From a virus, in the IMG/VR virus record IMGVR_UViG_3300020281_000015, positions 1 through 64,000 of that record: DNA of 64,000 nt. The stretch is one strand, 5' to 3'. Shown here piece by piece: positions 23,553-33,800 of the stretch. The notes below the pieces were generated by a model. It made no database searches. It saw only the letters and a list, made by a program, of their open reading frames with translations, and had not been told where the DNA came from. Both the position numbers and the translations under genes were made by a program. Within the stretch, counting starts at the first letter, position 1, and each line of letters begins with the position of its first letter.

Positions 23553-24217
23553 TGTCAGACTCACCTCAAGATAATACATATACTATAAATGATGCTCCAT
23601 CAATAGGTGCAGATCCTAATGCTAATCCTCACGCTTTTAAAGTAAGGGGAGACACTTTTTATCAAACTATAACACCTTCTGGTGTAGTTACAAAAGATCA
23701 GGTGTTTGCAACTAAAACTACAGACGATGTTATACCACCAGAAGCTGTTGAGCAATATAGTGCTTATTTAATTTTATCAAATAAAGTTAAACCTATTAGT
23801 AATTTAACTCCAGAAGAATTTTCTATTAATCAACAATACATAGAAGAAGCTGTAAAAAGGAGAAATAAGGCATTAGATTTAATTGGTGGAACAGAATATA
23901 CAGAAGAAAATTTGAATGTAATTGCAAAACAAAAACCTTTAGCAACATCAGTACCAGATTTTCAAGTAGATGCTAGTGGCAACACAGCTCCTTCAGTAGT
24001 CAGCAAAGATTTTGCACACCTACCTGCTGATGCAGGTGTTTATTCTTATCAACAAATTGACTTATATGACGATAGATATGATTTTGAAACAGGAAAGAAA
24101 ATACGTGTAGGAGTTGCAGGCGGAATAGCAGGCGGTGCAGGTAATACTACAACAGAAGGTAATACAGAATCTACAGTAGAACAATCAGAGTATCCTAATT
24201 ATGGTCCTCCGATGTAA
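23552..24217 (+). CDS. Baseplate-region protein of unknown function
   Basis: A 221-aa acidic protein. An N-terminal part (AFKVRGDTFYQTITPSGVV near 27) reads as a small beta domain; a helical middle (PEEFSINQQYIEEAVKRRNKALDLIGG) follows; then SVPDFQVDASGNTAPS and a Gly-rich, probably flexible end. No family recognised. It overlaps the hub gene by 1 nt (TAATG) and precedes gp5, so a structural or assembly role at the hub or spike is likely from context only. Confidence 0.6.
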   Translation: MSDSPQDNTYTINDAPSIGADPNANPHAFKVRGDTFYQTITPSGVVTKDQVFATKTTDDVIPPEAVEQYSAYLILSNKVKPISNLTPEEFSINQQYIEEAVKRRNKALDLIGGTEYTEENLNVIAKQKPLATSVPDFQVDASGNTAPSVVSKDFAHLPADAGVYSYQQIDLYDDRYDFETGKKIRVGVAGGIAGGAGNTTTEGNTESTVEQSEYPNYGPPM

Positions 24218-24241
24218 TAATTATAGTAAACTGGATATATA

Positions 24242-26707
24242 ATGGCTAGAGGCGAATATACAAGAACCCCCCATCAAAACAGGAAATTTAGAGATCCTGG
24301 ACCATACGAAGCTGTGGTTGTAAATCATTTAGATGTAAGATATATGGGCGGTCTTGAGGTTGAACTTATAAAGTATGCTGGATCTGGCGGTACTCCTGAA
24401 AAAGGCGGAGAACTTGTGCAAGTAAGGTACCTAAGTCCATTTTATGGAATCACACCTGCATCTGGATTAACACCTAACGATGGTTATCAAAATACCCAAA
24501 AAAGTTATGGAATGTGGGCGGTACCTCCCGATATAGGCACCCGCGTACTTGTAATATTTGCAGAAGGAAATCCTAATCTAGGGTATTGGATTGGTTGTAT
24601 ACCTGACGATTACATGAACTTTATGGTTCCTGATGGCAGAGCTAGTACAGAACAAACCACGGCACTTACACCAGAAAATATTAAAGGTGCAAAATTACCA
24701 GTTGGAGAATATAATAAAGCATTTGAAGATGGATCTTTAGTTGATCCTACTTTATTTGAGAAACCTTACAATAAAGACTTTACAGAAGTGTTAGAAACAC
24801 AAGGGCTTTTATTCGATGAGTCAAGAGGTACTACAACTTCAAGTGCAAGAAGAGAAATGCCAAGTATGGTTTTTGGTATAAGCACTCCTGGACCACTCGA
24901 TAAAAGAGACGGTTCTCCGCAGGTAACAATAGGTCCAGCAGATGACAAAGTAAATGTACCCTATAATAGACTAGGCGGTTCAAGTTTAGTTATGGATGAT
25001 GGTGATCCGTCATTTATTAGAAAAACACACCCTGAAGATGGTCCTCCTATCTATATGAATTTAATGAAAGAAGAAACCGGTGGCAAGTTTACTATACCTC
25101 AAAATGAATTGGTACGATTACGTACTAGGACAGGTCATCAAATTTTAATGCATAACTCAGAAGATTTAATTTATATTGGTAATGCTAGGGGAACTACTTG
25201 GATAGAAATGACAAGTGACGGAAAAATTGATATACATGCACAGGATAGTGTAAGCATAATGACAGATAATGATCTAAACATTACAGCGGAAAGAGATATC
25301 AATTTTGAAGCTGGTAGAAATATTAACATGAAAGCTACTGCACGTTACAGTAAAGGAGAACCTATTGATACAAAAGGGCTAGAAAGCGGACGAATACATT
25401 TAGAGGCGCAACATAATCATAATTTACTTGTTGGTAAAGATTCTAAAATTACTGTAGTTGGAAATATGCATACTGGAGTAGGTGAAAACCAGTTTATATC
25501 TAGCGGAAAATACTTGCATGTAAACACAGGGCAAGACAATAGATTTACAGCAGGAGGATATACGCATTTACATTCAGGAAAAGAACATCGAGAAACTGCC
25601 ACATTTATACATATGAACGGACCAGGAGCCGCAGTTGCTAATCAAGCAGATCTTGTAAAGCAATTAGAAACTGTACAGTTACCTTATATTTTTCCTGGCA
25701 CATTAAACCCTGTTGCTTACGATAGTATTTTAACTAGAGCTCCGCAACACGAACCTTGGCCACATCATGAAAATTTAGATCCAACTGCATTTAAAAAACC
25801 AGAAACTGATAGAGAACAACCAGGTGGCTTACCTACTTCTGAAAGAGTGCTTACTCCTGATACGTTTTTTAAAAATAAAGGTGGAAGAATATCAAGTGCA
25901 TTTGTAAGTGGCTCAGGAGGTAATCTTGATAGTGGATACCAATCAACTGCTGGCGGCACAGGTTCTGGAGTTGGTACTACACCAATTGATGATTATTCGA
26001 GTAATTTTGAATTTAGTGAAGAATTAGGCTCACTAAGTTCTAAGTATGAATCTAAAGGCAATCCTACAGCAATAGGTTTTGACAAAACAGGAGGTTGGAG
26101 TTACGGAACATATCAGCTTGCAACAAGACCTGGAGCATTCAAAGGCTACATGCGTTATTTGAAGGCAAAACACAAACAAGTATATGAAGTATTACAAACA
26201 GCAGGCGGAAATTCTGCGGCTATGAATGGAATAGACACCTTTAGAGAAACTTGGCAATTAGCAATGTCTGAAAAAGATAAAGCAGAAACGCAACATGCTT
26301 ATGCTGTTATACAATATTTTGTGCCAGCGGCAGATAAAGTGACCAATAGCACAGGTATTGACGTAAGGTTAAAGTCAAAAACTTTACAAGACGTACTATG
26401 GTCTACTTCTGTTCAACACGGTGCAGGAGGTTGTAATAAAATTTTCAAAAGAGCAATACAAAGATGCGGTACTAAGACTCCTACAGATGATGCACTGATA
26501 GTAGCAGTCTATAATGAAAGAGCCGCAGATAATGGAAGAAAATATTTTGGAAGTAGTAATAATAATATTAGACAAAGTGTTGTAAAAAGATTTAATAATG
26601 AAAAATTAGATGCTTTAAAAAGTTTAGAATTAGAATTAAAAGCCGCAACACAGGCACAACAAGGTAGTACCCCAGGTGCAGTCACACTGCCTGTGGGCCC
26701 GCAATAA
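24242..26707 (+). CDS. 5: Baseplate spike with C-terminal lysozyme-like domain, T4 gp5-like
   Basis: Central cell-puncturing spike, 821 aa. Domains: OB-fold-like N-terminus (about 10-130: YEAVVVNHLDVRYMGGLEVE, WAVPPDIGTRVLVIFAEGNP); a conserved segment around 235-310 (KFTIPQNELVRLRTRTGHQI, MHNSEDLIYI); beta-helix repeats typical of gp5/VgrG (about 325-405: IDIHAQDSVSIMT, LNITAERDINFEAGRNINM); a linker; then a C-terminal wall-hydrolase-like domain (about 590-790) with SSKYESKGNP, GGWSYGTYQLA and WSTSVQHGAGGCNKIF. In T4 gp5 the lysozyme lies between the OB-fold and the helix; here the enzyme-like part is at the end. Glu near 602 in KYESKG is the candidate catalytic acid. gp25 follows. Confidence 0.9.
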   Translation: MARGEYTRTPHQNRKFRDPGPYEAVVVNHLDVRYMGGLEVELIKYAGSGGTPEKGGELVQVRYLSPFYGITPASGLTPNDGYQNTQKSYGMWAVPPDIGTRVLVIFAEGNPNLGYWIGCIPDDYMNFMVPDGRASTEQTTALTPENIKGAKLPVGEYNKAFEDGSLVDPTLFEKPYNKDFTEVLETQGLLFDESRGTTTSSARREMPSMVFGISTPGPLDKRDGSPQVTIGPADDKVNVPYNRLGGSSLVMDDGDPSFIRKTHPEDGPPIYMNLMKEETGGKFTIPQNELVRLRTRTGHQILMHNSEDLIYIGNARGTTWIEMTSDGKIDIHAQDSVSIMTDNDLNITAERDINFEAGRNINMKATARYSKGEPIDTKGLESGRIHLEAQHNHNLLVGKDSKITVVGNMHTGVGENQFISSGKYLHVNTGQDNRFTAGGYTHLHSGKEHRETATFIHMNGPGAAVANQADLVKQLETVQLPYIFPGTLNPVAYDSILTRAPQHEPWPHHENLDPTAFKKPETDREQPGGLPTSERVLTPDTFFKNKGGRISSAFVSGSGGNLDSGYQSTAGGTGSGVGTTPIDDYSSNFEFSEELGSLSSKYESKGNPTAIGFDKTGGWSYGTYQLATRPGAFKGYMRYLKAKHKQVYEVLQTAGGNSAAMNGIDTFRETWQLAMSEKDKAETQHAYAVIQYFVPAADKVTNSTGIDVRLKSKTLQDVLWSTSVQHGAGGCNKIFKRAIQRCGTKTPTDDALIVAVYNERAADNGRKYFGSSNNNIRQSVVKRFNNEKLDALKSLELELKAATQAQQGSTPGAVTLPVGPQ

Positions 26708-26710
26708 TAG

Positions 26711-26718
26711 GGTAAATA
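26711..26718 (+). promoter_or_regulatory. Possible late-type box before gp25
   Basis: GGTAAATA ends 4 nt before the gp25 ATG. As a promoter it would give an almost leaderless message, so it may be a chance match in an AT-rich gap. Confidence 0.3.
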
Positions 26719-26722
26719 CAGT

Positions 26723-27160
26723 ATGAGTGAATTAGAAAAAAATCTATTTAAGCGTGTTACTGTAACACAAAAGCAAAAGGATGCTGTAAATGGTCGTGCC
26801 TATAGAGGGTTTTCAACTGTTGATGGTAAAAAAGAAGGTTTTGCAAAATACGATTTTGATCTAATAAAACAAGATCTTATAAATCATTTTCATATTAGAC
26901 AGGGTGAAAAGTTAAGTGATCCTAGTTTTGGCACTATTATATGGGATATGTTGTATGAACCTTTTACAACAGACGTACAAGAAGCTATTGTAGATGATGT
27001 AACAACTATTGTAAACTATGATCCAAGGTTAAGTGTTGATGAAATAGTAGTAGATACCTATGAAAAAGGTATTACTGTTGAATGTGTAGTAGTATTCCTA
27101 CCTTATAACATTTCAGAGCAGTTACGATTTACGTTTGATCAGGCCAATGGCTTGCTGTAA
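26723..27160 (+). CDS. 25: Baseplate wedge protein, T4 gp25-like
   Basis: A 145-aa protein (T4 gp25, 132), one of the most conserved contractile-tail proteins; it starts the sheath and has a fold shared with T6SS TssE. Visible features: AKYDFDLIKQDLINHFHIRQGEKLSDPSFG (about 40-70), the classical DP.FG turn, IIWDMLYEP, and VNYDPRLSVDEIVVD. A YDFDLI start of the core and the EXR-type charged residues match the family. It lies between gp5 and gp6 as in other T4-like phages. Confidence 0.93.
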   Translation: MSELEKNLFKRVTVTQKQKDAVNGRAYRGFSTVDGKKEGFAKYDFDLIKQDLINHFHIRQGEKLSDPSFGTIIWDMLYEPFTTDVQEAIVDDVTTIVNYDPRLSVDEIVVDTYEKGITVECVVVFLPYNISEQLRFTFDQANGLL

Positions 27161-27185
27161 ATTATATACGCACTTATCTGTAACA

Positions 27186-27193
27186 GATAAATA
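27186..27193 (+). promoter_or_regulatory. Late promoter of gp6
   Basis: GATAAATA, 23 nt before the ATG at 27217, with an AGAGGAA ribosome site between. It lies in a 56-nt gap after gp25, well placed for a late start. Confidence 0.6.
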
Positions 27194-27216
27194 TCATAGT
27201 AAAAGAGGAAAAAGAC

Positions 27217-30200
27217 ATGTCGTCAACAGATAGACAGACAAGATTATTAGTATCTGAAGACTGGAAGAGAATTTATCAAGCATTTCGTAATGCAGATTTT
27301 CAGAGTTACGATTTTGACAATCTTCGTCGTACTATGATAAATTATCTTAGACAAAACTATCCTGAAGATTTCAATGATTACATAGAATCTTCAGAATATC
27401 TCGCATTGATTGAAATGATAGCTTTCCTCGGCCAAAATTTAAGTTTCAGAGTAGATTTAAATGCTAGAGAAAATTTCTTAGAAACGGCCGAAAGACGAGA
27501 AAGTATATTACGTTTAGCACGTATGCTTTCGTATAATCCGAGACGTAATCAAGCCGCTAATGGCTTACTTAAAGTTAATACAATTAAAACTACAGAATCT
27601 ATTATTGATTCAAGCGGTATTAATCTTGCTAGTACAGTTATTAAATGGAATGATCAATCTAACACAAATTACTTTGAGCAATTTCTTAAAATATTAAATT
27701 CAGCATTGCCTGTTACAAATAACATAGGTAATCCTTTGAAAAGTGCAAGTATTGCAAATGTAATTACCCAACAATATAGATTTAATGCTACAAACACAAC
27801 CTCTGCAGTTTTTCCTTTTACAAAAAGGGTTGAAGGAGTAAGCACTAGATATGAAGTGGTAAGTGCAGGTATATCAGGAGAGGATATTGTAGAAGAAGCT
27901 CCTATTCCGGGAAATAGTCCAGCATTTTTATTCCGTGACGACGGGCAAGGCGCAGGTAGTAGTAACACAGGGTTTTTTATGCACTTCAGACAAGGCAAAT
28001 TAGATAGCTCTAACTTTAGCATTACATCACCTGTACCAAATCAGTCAGTTGCTATAGATGTTACTGATATTAATGATACAGATATATGGTTGTACAATGT
28101 CGATTCTAATGGTTTTGAAACAGATTTTTGGACTAAAATTGAAGCAGTAGAAGGTAATAATATTATATACAACAATTTATTTGAAGGTATAAAAAATGTT
28201 TATGCTGTTAATACTCGTGTAGGCGATAGAGTAAATTTAGTATTTTCAGATGGAGTATTTGGTAATTTACCAACAGGTAATTTTAAAATATATTACAGGA
28301 CAAGTGCTAATGCAGGTAGCGTAATTACACCAGGAGCAATAGGAAATGTAAATATTGATATTCCTTACCAAAATAAATCAGGTGGACTAGAAACACTTAC
28401 TTTAGGTTTGCGTTTAAATTATACTATCACAAATGGAAGTGCAACAGAATCTAATACTGAAATAAAAAATAATGCTCCAGCAACTTACTATACACAAAAT
28501 AGGTTGATAACAGGAGAAGATTATAATATCGGTCCCTTATCAGTAAGCCAAGAAATTATTAAAACAAAAAGTACTAATAGGATTAGTAGCGGAGTAAGCA
28601 GATATTTTGATTTAAAAGATAGTTCTGGAAAATACAGTAACACAAGTCTATTTGCAGACGATGGCGTTTTATACAAAGAAATATTTTTAGAAAAAACACA
28701 GTTTACTTTTACAACACAGAGTGATATTGAAGGAATCATTAATAATACAATAGAACCTATACTAGGTGCGGCTAATACTAAAAACTTTTATTTAGATCAA
28801 TTTCCAAAAACTATTGTATCTGATTTAAATGCAAAATGGAATCAGCAATCACTTGCAACTAATCAAGCTACAGGAAGATTCTTAGATAGTACAGATTCTC
28901 CTTATATGACAGGCACATTCACTGCAAATAGTTTAAGGTATATAGAGCCAGGAGCATTATGTAGATTTACGGCACCAACAGGCTTTCATTTTATGAAAGA
29001 TGGAACACTAATGACAGGTACAGCAGACCATTTTGGATCTAGCACTTATAAATGGGCTAAAGTTATTTCAGTAGACGGCGACGGAACAACAATAGATACC
29101 GTAACTGATACTGGTCCTATAGTTTTTAATGATAATATTCCTTCTAATGCTATTTTAGATAGAATTATTCCAAACTTTTCACGTGTCTTAGTAGATTCTA
29201 TAAAAGTACAAATTATAGATCAAACTTTTGCTTATAAGGATTTTGGTTTAAGGTATGACTTAGAAGATAGACAGTGGAAACTTATAACAACAGAAAATTT
29301 AAATACAATATTAGACTTTTCTACAGGCAAAGCAGGAGATTCTACAGGGCAAAATTTAGACTCTAGTTGGTTTTTATATTTTAAAACTGACGGAGAAACT
29401 TATAATATCACTTATCGTAACTTAAAATATGTTATAGAAAGTGCAGACGAAATTAGATTTTATTTTGACGGTATAGACAAAGTTTATAATCCTGCTACAG
29501 GACAAGTAGTAAGAGATAAGATTGACATTTTAAATATTAATACTAAACCTGCTAGTACAAGTCCTTTTACAAATGATTTTTCTTGGTCAGTTTCAGGAGC
29601 ATATAGAGATCCAGATGGGTATGTTGATTCACGTAAAATAGAAGTACAGTTTATAGATTTAGATGATGACGGCACTGTAGACAATCCTGAGATCTTTGAT
29701 GAGATTGTATCTCCTGATACTGTTACTACGCTACAAAAAACTATATTTCAAAAGAAATATACAACATCAGACGGTGTAGAAGATTTCAAATATTTTGATA
29801 ATGCATCAAATGAGATTACTATTGTTGCAAATGAAGCGGCTATTGCTCCTTATAGTACTAGGACAGAAGGACAAATATTTTATTTGGATGATGAGAAAGT
29901 ATTTAAAAAGTTACAAAAGTCCTTGAACAATACAGTATTAAATTCAGATTACAAAGCATTTATTGGCAGAGGCGGTTTAAAGTTCCATTATGTTCATGTC
30001 GCAGACAGTAGCTATAGAATTGACCCAAGTGCAAGTAATCTAATTGATACTTATTTGCTAACAAAGACCTACGATAACAATATAAGAAAGTTTATCGCAG
30101 GAGAAGTTGCAACACTACCTATGCCACAAAGTAATGATGAATTGTATAGGAGTTATGGAGCTTCTTTAGAAAAAATAAAAAGTATAAGTGATGAAATTAT

Positions 30201-30819
30201 TTACTATCCTGCAAAATATAAAATATTATTTGGATCAAAAGCACCGGCGGATTTACAAGTGAAATTTAAAATTGTTAAAAATAGAGATGTTGTTACAAAC
30301 GATAACGAATTAAAATCAAATTTGATAGAAGCTGTAAATAGATTCTTCGCAATAGAAAATTGGGATTTTGGAGAAACATTTTACTTCCAAGAACTTAGTG
30401 CATATATTATGACAGAACTATCACCTAAGTTAGCTTCTGTTTTGATTGTACCTAATCAAGGCACACAATCCTTTGGTAGCTTATTTGAAATAAAATCAGA
30501 ACCAGATGAGATTTTTGTAAGTGCCGCTACGGTTGCTGATGTTGAAACTATAACTGAAATTACTGCAAAGGAAATCCAAGCAAGTGGTACAGTTATCACA
30601 AGCTCGACTACAACTTCTACTACAACAGGAATAACAAGTTCAGCTTCTACATCTACTACAGCTAGCACAGGTGGAGGTTTAGTTACATCTAGTAGTTCAA
30701 CAAGTTCAAGTAGTTCTAGCTCAAGTAGTTCTAGTTCAGGAGGCAACGGTTCAGGTAGCTCAGGAGGCAACGGTTCAGGTGGTTCAGGTTCAGGCGGCGG
30801 TGGAGGCTATAGCTATTAA
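27217..30819 (+). CDS. 6: Baseplate wedge protein, T4 gp6-like, enlarged
   Basis: Gp6 forms the ring of wedge dimers in the baseplate and is related to phage Mu/P2 gpJ-type proteins. This one is 1200 aa (T4, 660). The N-terminus has the family pattern FDNLRRTMINYLRQNYPEDF, YLALIEMIAFLGQNLSFRVD, NARENFLETAERRESILRLARMLSYNPR (about residues 30-112). The gpJ-type core is at about 330-480 (GDRVNLVFSDGVFGNLPTG; IKNNAPATYYTQNRLITGEDY). The final 100 residues are almost pure Ser/Thr then Ser/Gly. The GGTGGAGG of the Gly tail, 12 nt before the next ATG, can act as ribosome site for the giant gene, which overlaps by 1 nt (TAATG). Confidence 0.92.
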   Translation: MSSTDRQTRLLVSEDWKRIYQAFRNADFQSYDFDNLRRTMINYLRQNYPEDFNDYIESSEYLALIEMIAFLGQNLSFRVDLNARENFLETAERRESILRLARMLSYNPRRNQAANGLLKVNTIKTTESIIDSSGINLASTVIKWNDQSNTNYFEQFLKILNSALPVTNNIGNPLKSASIANVITQQYRFNATNTTSAVFPFTKRVEGVSTRYEVVSAGISGEDIVEEAPIPGNSPAFLFRDDGQGAGSSNTGFFMHFRQGKLDSSNFSITSPVPNQSVAIDVTDINDTDIWLYNVDSNGFETDFWTKIEAVEGNNIIYNNLFEGIKNVYAVNTRVGDRVNLVFSDGVFGNLPTGNFKIYYRTSANAGSVITPGAIGNVNIDIPYQNKSGGLETLTLGLRLNYTITNGSATESNTEIKNNAPATYYTQNRLITGEDYNIGPLSVSQEIIKTKSTNRISSGVSRYFDLKDSSGKYSNTSLFADDGVLYKEIFLEKTQFTFTTQSDIEGIINNTIEPILGAANTKNFYLDQFPKTIVSDLNAKWNQQSLATNQATGRFLDSTDSPYMTGTFTANSLRYIEPGALCRFTAPTGFHFMKDGTLMTGTADHFGSSTYKWAKVISVDGDGTTIDTVTDTGPIVFNDNIPSNAILDRIIPNFSRVLVDSIKVQIIDQTFAYKDFGLRYDLEDRQWKLITTENLNTILDFSTGKAGDSTGQNLDSSWFLYFKTDGETYNITYRNLKYVIESADEIRFYFDGIDKVYNPATGQVVRDKIDILNINTKPASTSPFTNDFSWSVSGAYRDPDGYVDSRKIEVQFIDLDDDGTVDNPEIFDEIVSPDTVTTLQKTIFQKKYTTSDGVEDFKYFDNASNEITIVANEAAIAPYSTRTEGQIFYLDDEKVFKKLQKSLNNTVLNSDYKAFIGRGGLKFHYVHVADSSYRIDPSASNLIDTYLLTKTYDNNIRKFIAGEVATLPMPQSNDELYRSYGASLEKIKSISDEIIYYPAKYKILFGSKAPADLQVKFKIVKNRDVVTNDNELKSNLIEAVNRFFAIENWDFGETFYFQELSAYIMTELSPKLASVLIVPNQGTQSFGSLFEIKSEPDEIFVSAATVADVETITEITAKEIQASGTVITSSTTTSTTTGITSSASTSTTASTGGGLVTSSSSTSSSSSSSSSSSSGGNGSGSSGGNGSGGSGSGGGGGYSY
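30600..30815 (+). repeat. Ser/Thr- and Ser/Gly-coding low-complexity tract at the gp6 C-terminus
   Basis: Tandem agtagttct- and ggttcaggt-type codon repeats code a tail of about 70 residues. Probably a flexible linker that can change length in frame. Confidence 0.8.
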
Positions 30820-33800
30820 TGTCATACGATGATAATCAAAAGGATTTAACTCCTCCTATACCCGGCGAAAAAGTTAAGAATATAGGTATTAATTTTTTGC
30901 CGAAGTTTTTCCGTACGGAAGCAAATAAAAAGTTTTTACAAGGGACTATTGATCAGCTTGTACAGCCAGGAGTAGCAGAAAAAGTAAGTGGATATATTGG
31001 TAGGGAAACTGCAAAAGCATTTCAACCTACTGACAACTATATTGGTGATGTTACTAATGATAGGAAGAACTACCAATTAGAACCTGCCGCTGTAATTAAA
31101 GATAATTTTGATAATGTTTTATTTTATAAAGATTATAATGACTATGTAAATCAATTAGGCGCATTTGGTTCGAATAACGACAATCATAGTAGACTTAATA
31201 ATCAAGATTCTTACGGATGGAATCCTAATATTGATTGGGATAAATTTGTAAACTTTAGAGAGTATTATTGGTTACCAAATGGTCCTACAAGTGTAGCTGT
31301 AAGAGGACAAAATAAAGAAGTTGTAAGTACTTACACTGTAACAACTTCAGATCAAGGTGATAATATCTCATATGTTTTTAATGACGGTTTAACAGTAAAT
31401 CCAACAATTAAATTATATAAAGGGCAAACTTATAGATTTGAAATAGACACTCCTGGGCATCCAATAGCATTTGCTATTACAAGATCTTTTACTCCTGGAA
31501 GTGCAATACTTACAGCAGGATCAGAAGGAATTAGGGCCGATGGACAGTTTGATGCAAAATTGTACGGCAACAATTATGATCAAGGAGAATATGTTGTATT
31601 GCCTAGCAGTGGGTCTGTAACATTTGAAGCAGACGAAAATGTTAGTACTTTGTATCCTACAGGTATTACAAAATATGGAAAAGAAGGAGAAGTAATTTCT
31701 GTTGTATATGTAGAAGAAGGCACGATAGAATTTACTGTACCAGAAAATGCTCCTGATAGACTTTATTATGTAAGTCAAAATAGTGTTGATACAAGTGGTC
31801 TTATAAGAATATACGATATAGCGGAAAATAGTGCAATAAATGTAGCTGATGAAATTTTAGGCAAAAAAACTTATTCAAGTGCAAATAATGTAAAATTATC
31901 AAATGGCATGAAACTTACGTTTCAAGGCGAAGTTACACCTGCAAAGTATGCTACAGGACAATGGTATGTTGAAGGTGTAGGATCACAAATAAAATTAATT
32001 AATAGTAAAGACTTAATTATTCCTGCGGCATATTCTACAAATAAGCTTGTTCCTTTTGATACTGATAAATTTGATGAATTACCGTTTGCTGATGCTAAAG
32101 CATTTGCCGCTACAAAAGATTATATCACAGTAAATAGGGCAAGTCCAGATAGAAATGCATGGAGTAGGTATAATTGCTGGTATCATAAAGATGTAATTTT
32201 AGCTAGTGAATCATATAATAGCTTACCTACAACACTCGACGAAAGCACTAGAGCTAAACGTCCTATTATTGAATATGAAGCAGGACTTAAATTAAACAAC
32301 TTTGGTGTGTCAGCAAAGAATGATGTTGATTTAGTAGATGTCTTTACCAAAGACGTTTTTAGTACTATAGAAGGATCAACTGGTTACAATGTTGATGGTG
32401 TAGATTTGTCTGATGGCATGCGTGTATTGTTTACAGCAGATACAGATATTTTAGTGTCTGGAAGAATATATGAAGTTAAATTTGTTACTATTAATAATGT
32501 AAGACAGATAAACCTTAAAACAGTAAGTGACACAGATCCTATTGACTTAGAAACAGTGCTTGTTACACAAGGTTCTAAGTATGCAGGTACAAGCTTTCAT
32601 TACAACGGAACATTGTGGGTTCAATCTCAGCAAAAAACTATTACTAACCAGCATCCATTATTTGAGGTATTTGATGCTAACACAAATAGTTTTAGTGATA
32701 CAACTTATTATGGTTCTACAACATTTACAGGAACCAAAATATTTTCATACAAGCAAGGAATTGGCACTAACGATACAGAGTTAGGCTTTCCGTTATCTTA
32801 CAAGTCAATTAATAATTCTGGTGATATTGTTTTTAACTTTAATTTGTTAAACGATACATTTACATATCAAACTGATACAGATTTATTTACGCAAGCAATT
32901 TCTACAGGATACTTAAAAAAATACAAAAGCCTTACAGAATTTGATTACGTAAATGGGTTTAGCAGTATTGCAACTAGCACAAGACAAATGGTGCTAAAAC
33001 AATACACATCTACAGATATTAAAAATAATAATTTCGAAATTGATGCATATAAAAAAGCAGGCGATCTTAATGATCTAATTGTACATGTATATTTGGACAA
33101 TAAATTAAAGATAATAAATCAAGATTATGAGATTGACAGAGCTAATGGGTTTGCACATGTACGTTTTTATAATGATTTAAAATCCGGACAAGTCATAAAA
33201 ATTAAAACACATAGCTCATCAGCAAAAGTTAATGGTCATTATGAATTTCCACACAACTTAGAAAGAAATCCTCTCAATGAGGATATTACAGAATTTACCC
33301 TTGGCGAAGTAATTGATCATGTTGATACCATGATTGAAGATATACAAGGATTTAGCGGAGAATATCCTGGAAGAAGTAATTTACGAGATGTAGGAGAAAC
33401 TGATCAATTTGGTAAAAGATTTGTAAAGCATAGTGGTCCTATTAACATACCTCTTTATCATATAACAAATAAAGAGTTTAACATTGTAAAAGCTTTGAGG
33501 TATTCAAAAAATGAATATAGTAGATTCAAAAGAAAGTTTTTAGAAACTGCAAATAGTTTAGGATATGACGGTCCTATAAAACAGCATGTTGATAAAATTT
33601 TAAATGAAATAAACAAAGAAAAAATAAAATCAGAACCTTTTTACTTTTCGGATATGTTAGGATACGGTGATGCTAATGTAATTAAGTATACAGTTGTAGA
33701 TGCAAGAACAACAACATACCCAATTACTTCACCTTTTAATTTAACCGATTTAAGTGCAAAAAGTATTAACATATATCTAAATGGAATACAATTAGAGTAT

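Noticed and set aside
23552-24217. gp5.4/PAAR-type spike tip for the 221-aa protein
   Set aside because: No PAAR-like metal-binding histidine/cysteine pattern or repeated short beta arrowhead seen; left as unknown.
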